Shown: piece by piece, positions 36,401-45,400 of the stretch
Layout: each line of letters starts with the position of its first letter
Numbering within the stretch: the first letter of the stretch is position 1
NCBI GenBank assembly: GCA_025267735.1
Contig: CM046298.1
Coordinates: 30,759,866-30,823,865, forward strand
Length of the DNA stretch: 64,000 nucleotides
From: Mactra quadrangularis
Taxonomy: Eukaryota > Mollusca > Bivalvia > Venerida > Mactridae
Direction of reading: 5' to 3'
Position numbers and translations under genes: made by a program
The notes under the pieces: generated by a model
The model's database searches: none
Seen by the model: the letters and a program-made list of their open reading frames with translations, nothing else
What the model was told of the DNA's origin: nothing

Positions 36401-39400
36401 ATTACCGTGTAGGTTCTACAAACATTTGTGAAGTTAGGTCATTAAATATTTCCATATTTTACTTATCTCTGTATCCAGAAAGACAGTTGTCAGTGACCTC
36501 ACTGATCTGGGTATGAGCTTAGGTTGAAGGTTTATGTCAACAGATCTAAGCTAATAGAACAATGATGTAACTACTTTTCAATAAAATGTTATAGAAAATT
36601 TATTTGTGGATAGAAAGTTAAAATATTTTGCCTGTGAATCTAGACTGTAATTCTTATGATAAAAATAGTAACACAAAGCTAACTCCTTAATGTGTATTAT
36701 GGGAAGTCTACCTTAATTAGAGACTTTAGTCAGTTATCTTTGCCTGATCAAATCTGAAGCCATCCAATTGGTAAGTAGGTCCTTACAGTTGGAATCCTCG
36801 GATTTTATCATTGAATTCCTGTGTAAGGATAACAAAATATTTTATCTAATATATTTCTTGTTAATTAAGATATCAACAGAAGTGATGACATAAAGATAGT
36901 TTTTCACCCTAAAAATACTTCGCTTGAATTTCAAACAAACTAAATGATTTATAAAAAAGTTATTTAAGATTACTTTTGGCTAGTTGACATTGCAAAGTAA
37001 GAGTAAAATCCGAGTAATCCAACTAATTGGACCGACCTATTTGAAGAGTATACAAGGGAAAATAACTGACTAAAGTCCCTTATTACATACCTGTAATTGT
37101 ATTTTTACATGTTCTGGAGAAGAACGCAATGTCAACGGCACCAGCAATTATTGTGGAATCTGTACAATTGTGATATTCACAAACAGCCGCAGTGTAATTA
37201 TATGTAAAACCTCGGCAACCAATCATATCCAAACATTCTCTGACGCAATCATTGTATGACGTAACACCTGTGTTATTTGCTATGACGTCACACATTCCAC
37301 GAGACGAAATGATGTATGCTATTTCGAAGTTAGGGCAATCTAAAACAAAGAAATTTGTGATAATTATAGCTCCATATAGAGCAGTACTTTAGGCACACTG
37401 GCACCAGAGTCCTCACACTCGTTAAATACGCACACATACATGTATAATATTTTGTCATCAAACACATTTAAAAATCGGTCTCGTATACATCACCGTGTAC
37501 GAGTTAAACTATACTTCCATTATATATATATTTCTAGATGGGAGCCCGTGCAAGCACGGGCTTTAGGTAATGACAATAAAGGGAAATAACCGCTGCGGGG
37601 AGTTTGGTCTATTTTTAGTTTTACCTAGAACTATTTTTAGACACAAAAAACCCACTATTTTTGTTGATTTTTGTCAGTTTTTGCAAATATAAAGAGGCTT
37701 TGTCAAAAAAGAATTGTCAACTTGATATGCCGGTATATAGGTGCTCCAGCGACAAACAAAAGATTTATTCAAAGCTGCGCAGTTTCTTCCACAAAACAGG
37801 AAACTCGCAAATTTAATAGTATAGATAATAGATAATAGATAATATAAGGTAGTACACATGTGTGTATACACAGGGAACTATGTATAAGGATGTACGCATT
37901 ATTTTATGATCATAAGATATGGACTCTGATGCCATTGTTTAGGCACTAGTATTCATTTGGGCGAAGGCGTCATCATTTTTTATGGGAGGCAACTTTGTCA
38001 CGTGGAAATAAAGCAATTTAATTTCTCAATTGATAGGATTTAGATTAAAATAATTACAATATTTTTTGTGGAAGGGGATAGGCCCTTTTTAAGTTTTAAC
38101 CCTTCTGTTCTGCTTGTAAAGACGAAACGGAACGAATTTCATCATCACGTTTGCTAATATTTCGTTTGAAAATTATACAAGTTGCCTTACAATTTTGTAC
38201 ATTTTAGTACTTTTTTAATTTTGTACTTTTGATCTGAATTATAGAAATGTTCCACTACAGGACCATAGAAATTTATACATACTAAATGATAAATGCTAGC
38301 GGAATCCCTTAAGTGACATTTTTTTATTTTTTTTTATTTTCACAATTTTTTCGTTTAATCATCATATTATTCGTTTTGACGTAAAATTATTTCGTTTTGA
38401 TTTCGTAAAACGAAATAATAATACGTTTAAATGTAATAATTGTGAAAATGAAAAGAGTATTTCAAAATTTTACTTAAGTACAGAATGGTCTTAATAAAAG
38501 GCACAATTTTTTCTTCTCAAAATTTAACAAAATTGTGGGACTTAAGTATTGTCAAAACTCGTATACATTAGCAATAACCAAAATGGTCGTTCAGTGTATT
38601 AGTCGCCCTATACGTTTTCTTTGTCAAAAGACAGACAATTCAAGGTGATTGATTTATACGTTTTCTTTGTCAGAGGACAGACAATTTAAGATAATTAATT
38701 TATACGTTTTCTTTGTCAAAAGACAGACAATTCAAGATAATTAATTTATACGTTTTCTTTGTCAGAGGACAGACAATTCAAGATAATTAATTTATACGTT
38801 TTCTTTGTCAGAGGACAGACAATTCAAGATAATTAATTTATACGTTTTCTTTGTCAGAGGACAGACATATTAAGATGATTAATTTATACGTTTTCTTTGT
38901 CAAAAGACAGACAATTCAAGATACTTAATTTGTACGTTTTCTTTGTCAGAGGACAGACAATTCAAGATAATTAATTTATACGTTTTCTTTGTCAGAGGAC
39001 AGACAATTCAAGATAATTAATTTATCCTTTTTCTTTGTCAGAGGACAGACAATTCAAGATAATTAATTTATTCTTTTTCTTTGTCAGAGGACAGGCAATT
39101 CAAGATACTGTAATTGATTCATACGGGTTTTTTTGTCAGAGGACAGAGAATTTAAGATACTGTAATTGATTACGTTTTCTTTGTCAGAAGACAGGCAATT
39201 TCAACTTTATCATTTATCAGAACACGCTTTTATTTATGATAATTAACGTATCTGTTGCGAGGTTATGCCAATATTTCATGATAATTAATTAATCATAAAA
39301 AGTTGCCAATTTTTGTACATAGACAAGTCTACTCGTCAAATATAATAAGTGCACAATCATTTAATTAATCAATTTAATATCCAACGTTCGAAAAGAATAA

Positions 39401-42400
39401 TCTTGGTTGTGCATTACTTCTTTTATAACACATACAAAAACACCACAGATTGTTTTTAATTTCCAAAATCTGACGAACACGGTGAACCACTCTTTTCAGT
39501 TCTTGGCCTTTATTTTGCTATTTTAACCGATACATGAGGATTTTTTTCTTGGGTTGCCATGCAATATTTTGCATTTTTCCAATAGAATGATATTTATAAA
39601 TAGATTTGGGTATTACCAAAGCCAGCTTATACTGCTATGCCGAAAAGGGTAGAAACGGGCGATACAAAAATTAACTGCCTTGAAAACGTGCGATGTACCT
39701 GTGACACAAATCTATAAATAGCTGGGATTATCCGTTGGTATCCTACTTTCGGTTTCAATACTCTGTAAAGAACGTTGTTCAGTTCAGTTCAGTGCAGTAA
39801 GTGACCAGAACTACTTGATAAATGATTGATTTTATACTTAGCATGATTTTAATGCCTAGGGACGGATCCAGATTTTTTTTCTGGGGGGGGGGGTGGTCCG
39901 AATTTTTCTACGGTGGGTCCAAACCTAGAACCACAATCACATTATACACATTTTGCAGAAAAAATGCAACATATTGATAATAAAAACTACATAACCATTA
40001 AATTTTTGTTAAGCACTGACAGAAAAATGCTTCATGCTACTTAAAAACGACTTACAGGCAAGAAATACACTAATGGACAGGTACATTTTCCAAATTCTAG
40101 GGGGGTCCGGACTCCCCTGGCCCCCGCTGGATCCGCCTATGAATGCGTAAACAAACCTGCAGAACTGGACTTCCTGTGTAACGTGCTTCCATTAGCTGGA
40201 ACAATATTGTTACAACTTAAATGTATACATGTATCAAGTGTGTTGTTGAGGACACATATTTGGTTTATGGTGATTCCGTCGCACATTTGTATGCATGGCA
40301 ATATACCCGTAGATGAGTCTATCGGTGTAAGACAGCTTGTCGTTTCTTGAGCACAGTTGTCACATGTTTGCATTGTCAAAGAGCTAACTGAAATAAAAAG
40401 GAATAAAATAGAGCAGTAAATCAAAGTACTGAAAGTACTGTCAAATAGAACAGTAAATCAAAGTACTGAAAGTACTGTCAAATAGAACAGTAAATCAAAG
40501 TACTGAAAGTACTGTCAAATTGAACAGTAAATCAAAGTACTGAAAGTACTGTCAAATAGAACAGTAAATCAAACTACTGATAGAACGGTCAAATAGAACA
40601 GTAAATCAAAGTACTGAAAGTACTGTCAAATAGAACAGTAAATCAAAGTACTGAAAGTACTGTCAAATAGAACAGTAAATCAAAGTACTGAAAGTACTGT
40701 CAAATAGAACAGTAAATCAAAGTACTGAAAGTACTGTCAAATTGAACAGTAAATCAAAGTACTGAAAGTACTGTCAAATAGAACAGTAAATCAAAGTACT
40801 GATAGTACTGTCAAATAGAACAGTAAATCAAATTACTGATGGTAGACATTTTTCTTACTCTAAAATGGTAGCCCATTTAAATATGATTTGATTTGCAATA
40901 ATTTTCACGTAAACTTTGGTTTGCTTAGTCATAAATAGACTGCAAACAAGAGATAAGTAAAAGATGAAGACTCGTTTACAGTTAAATGGTTTCAATTTTT
41001 TAAGAAATACCTTTACTGGAGTCGTACTCATTGTATAATACGCACCGAACAAATTATAATGTTTGCATAAACCATATCTGAACAACAACCGCGTCCAGCG
41101 CGACTAGCCTAGCTTTCCTGGACCCGTGTCTATAACCAGTACTCAATTACTCTTCCATAAGACCGGAAACTTCTCAATATACCTTATAAAGGTATAAAAG
41201 GAGGAAAAGTGACATAATGGTCAAATTTTCATGGAAGAGTGTATGTATAACCGGTTCGGGTTGGATTCGATACCGTAACCCATTGGGGACAGTAGATTCG
41301 AAATCCCCGCGCGCTATACCAACTGTCCTTCAGCCGCAGGTTTTATACATGTACTTATTACAACGAGATACCATCATTCAAAAATATTGTCTTTATTCTA
41401 ATATATTAGCGAACATTCACTTTCTATATTTTCAATAAACAAGCAGTTATATAAAAATTGGGCTGACCCATTTATATTGATTAGGCCAAACTGTATTGCT
41501 CTAACACTGCGATATAAGACACTTTTGTTTGATAATATATCTAATATTTGTCTAATGAAATATTAAAAAGAAATGCCAATATTAAGTACTTTTCTATTGA
41601 AGGACATTGTCAATTAAAACTAATAAACGATCCGATACACAGCTAGAGTTGATATAAGTAATATGTAATTCCTATAGCGCAATTTAACGCAGGCAGTAGA
41701 AACCATACTAGGTTTGTTTAATATATGTACTTGAAATTAGACGTAAAAACTTTGGCTGTATTTTTTCACAGACAACTTAACAATAGTGCTAGTAACATAA
41801 GATGATACATTACAAAGTTGAAAGCTATAATTGAAATAATATTATGATAAATAGAAATAAACATAGTTTTATCGCACAAAATTCATTTGTCCATATACAA
41901 TACAAGCTTAAGGTTTACAGCGTGTCCATGTCTACGCTAAAGACACTTCTTTAATAAAAGTCCACCAACAATCAGATATACTTCTGTCACCATAAAGTGA
42001 GAAAGTAGTTCTGACTGGCATGGATTCCGTAGAAAACGTGAAGTTCATGGAATTCGGTTTTTGTGGAAAAAAAGTCTGAAACTACACAGAACTACGACGT
42101 GTGAGACATTGCATTAATTAATGAAATATTTTAATAAAGCTTGTAACAATTTAAATAATTACCTGATTGCTTATACAATAAGCGTAATTCGATATTTTTA
42201 GCTGTTTATTGAGTAAACTGTTGACCGGGCAATAGTTTTGACTGTTTCCCGCGCGTGCTCTGACGTCACGCAATGTTATTCGAACTGTTACTGAACTGAA
42301 ATAAGGGGAAGTAACTGCTACGGGATTTAAGGCTTTACCAGACGCTTTGGAATGTATCAAGCGTTCATCAATCTTGATTTAGCATGCGTACCCATGTCAA

Positions 42401-45400
42401 GTACTGTTAAAATAGTTATTGATAGGTAATAAAACAGTTATTTTATGTGTGGTTTGGGAACAGCCAAACTGTTGGCCCGAAGTGGAGAGTCACCTGTTTC
42501 CCTCGGACTACGGCCTCGGGAAACACTTCAAAACACTATTTCCTCCACCTCGGGCCAACAGTTTGACTGTTCCCAAATCACATATGAAATAACTGTATAC
42601 TTTTATGAATTATCTTAAAATAGTGGCCGTTTTTCAATGTATAATTATCCATGGCTACTTGCAGAGTGGAAGGCTTTATAAATTTGTTTTGTAGCAAATA
42701 AGTATAATAGCAGGCAAATTGTTAGATAACATTGACTTTACACGTCCATGTATAAACACTAATGGAACTACTTTCCAGCGAGTTATTCGTCGTGACTTAT
42801 AACTTATTGTATTACTACATCTTCTCATATCCGTAGACGATGGCCGAATTGTTCCGAATGCAGCAATCGTACCCTTCTTATCTTGTCACTGTGTGATTAC
42901 ATGTAAAGCTACAGCCTCATAAACATAAAAATAGCCGTAAGGGCACCGTACGGGCGCCGTGCGATCAAGCTCCACAAGGACCCGTACGAACTCTTGCGTA
43001 CCCGTACGTACTGTTACGTTTTTACCAGGGTCTGTGAGATGAGCCCAGAATACACGTATCAGTTTCAAAGTCAAATCGTGAACACAATCGTGGCCGAGTA
43101 TGAATTAAACTTGCAAATCTTCCAGCTACGGCTCCATAAGGGTGTGTTGTTTTGTGTCATGTGCGTACCGTCACCTTAGCACGCAAGGCTTCCCACGGCC
43201 TACGGCTATCTGCACGTACGGGTCAGCAACAAGCCACGATTTTATGGGACTGAAGCATAACAAACCCGTAAAAGTACTATTGACTAAGAACAAAATATTG
43301 ACCACAGTAGAAGTCAATACTTGTTTAAGAGTGTATGTTTAGTTTTGTTAACTTTACCATTCAATCTCCGTGAACAATTATCCTATATATAGATTGCTGA
43401 AAACATAGGTTCTCACGACATTGTACAATAGGTCATGTTTAGATGACCTTTGTGTCGACCAATCGATGTGTAGCTTTCATCTATTGTTCTAATCGAAGCA
43501 CTATCAGTAACATCGTGATTTCTTTTTAGACCAAGTTATGCGAATTAATTTGACCGTGCGTGCTATTTACAGACTGTGATTGCACAGTTCTTTGCGGAAT
43601 GCCTTACAAAGACGATTTAATCAAGTCACTAAGCACAAAGATTGCTGGAAATTATCCGTATTTGGAAGTTGATAAAAATAAGCAAATGTGCGAACGGAGG
43701 ATTTTAGTTGGGTTTTTATCGGATCATTGACCACACAGTGACCGTGAGAGGTCAGTATGAGTATTTACTGTGATCTACTATGATCCTGTATTCTTAGATT
43801 AGTTGCCCGTCGAATCAAATAATGTTATTCCGTGGAAAGTATGTTTTATATATCTGGATACGATAGAATTATAACATTAGTATCGATTTTTATTCCACGA
43901 ATATCTAGTGTCCCGGGGGGGGGGTACGGGTTCGAATCCCGCGCAGGAAGGTTATACCCTTTTCGCAGTAATGCCAATTTCCTTCCATTAACACGGTATA
44001 TGGAGAACTTTTCGACGTTGTGGATGGGTATATTAGCACTGGTTATTGAAAGTACTAGTTATAGAAAGCTAAATTCGATGCGCTGAACACCGAAATTTGC
44101 ATTGTAGGAAACTCACGCAATTTTGGTGAGATTTAACTAGCCAAATGTCGTAAGATCTCGCGGCAGCATCTCGTAAATGTGTGACGAGGGTATAATTGAC
44201 GTATTCTGTCTCTTGTGGAGAAGCTTTCGACGATTTTCGTTTTCTCAGTTACTGTAAGTTACAATACAAAAATGACATACGTCTTATACTTAAAAAATAA
44301 GTGAATTTAGGGCATTCCTTATAAATATTGATACCGTATTGCTCTGCGTGCTTGATTCTTAACACCAAACACGTACTAATATGGAAACGTTGTTTTTGAA
44401 CAATTAAAAAACATTATCAAATATAGAAATAAACCCTGAATAAAAGAACTGATAATTGGTTGACTGACGATTCCTTTGAACCAACGTTAAATAAAACACT
44501 TTCTTGTTGGGGTCTCGCCTTTACAAAATACTCTCTATATTACATGTGCATTGTACTAAAATATAAAGGTTTAAGGTGGTATGATACTTCTGAGTTTTTT
44601 TAGATTTGCATATAATTTTTGGTACCGTTGTAAACTTGAAGATATTTACGATTCGGATCTACACTTTATTTGGCGTCATTAATTTTTTTTTGCTAACATC
44701 GTTACTATGACGTCGTAAACACGTCGACGACCGCGTGCACTTTTTAGGTTAGTCGACAATGGTAAAAAACGTCTATAATGTTTTGCTAAATTTTTTGCCT
44801 AAAAATATAAAAAATATGACTAAGTACTTGTGTTTTGGACAAACGAAACAATCCTGTATATTGACGTCAGAAGAACGTTTTTGACGTCATACCGATAAAA
44901 CTTAAACTGATAAAGCCGAAAATCGTACAGACAACTTTTCTCAAATTCCGCTGTATAAAAGTCTAAACAATGCTTTAAATCATATCAAAATTTAGCAAAA
45001 TTTTATCGGGCAGATTTTTCATAAAACCGGATGGAAGTGAATTTTACTGGATTTTTTCTGATGTTGTCAAATCGGAAATTTTTGTCTCTTTCAAAAGTTT
45101 TAAGAGAAAACGTATATTTACACTGTTCAGATGGTAGATAATAATTTTAGCTTTAAAATGATATTATAATTTTGTTGTTGTGGCGCGGAAAATAAAGATT
45201 TAGCAACACATTATAGACGTTTTCTTACCATTGCCGACGCACGTAAAAAGTGCACGCGGTCGTCATCTTTACGACGTCATGGTAACGTTATTAGCAATAA
45301 TGACGTCAAATAAAGTGTAGATCCGAATCGAAAATATTTTCAAGTTTACAACGGTACCAAAAATTATACAATGTACATGTATGCAAATCTAAAAAACTTT

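Larger units (their letters stand above)
41340..44569. other. Intron 1, middle part
   Basis: It holds the palindromic MITE at 42435 and SINE at 43912. 42901-43230 has CpG-rich GTACGGGCGCC / CGTACGTACTG motifs similar in style to 63340-63370. No exon found. Confidence 0.4.
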
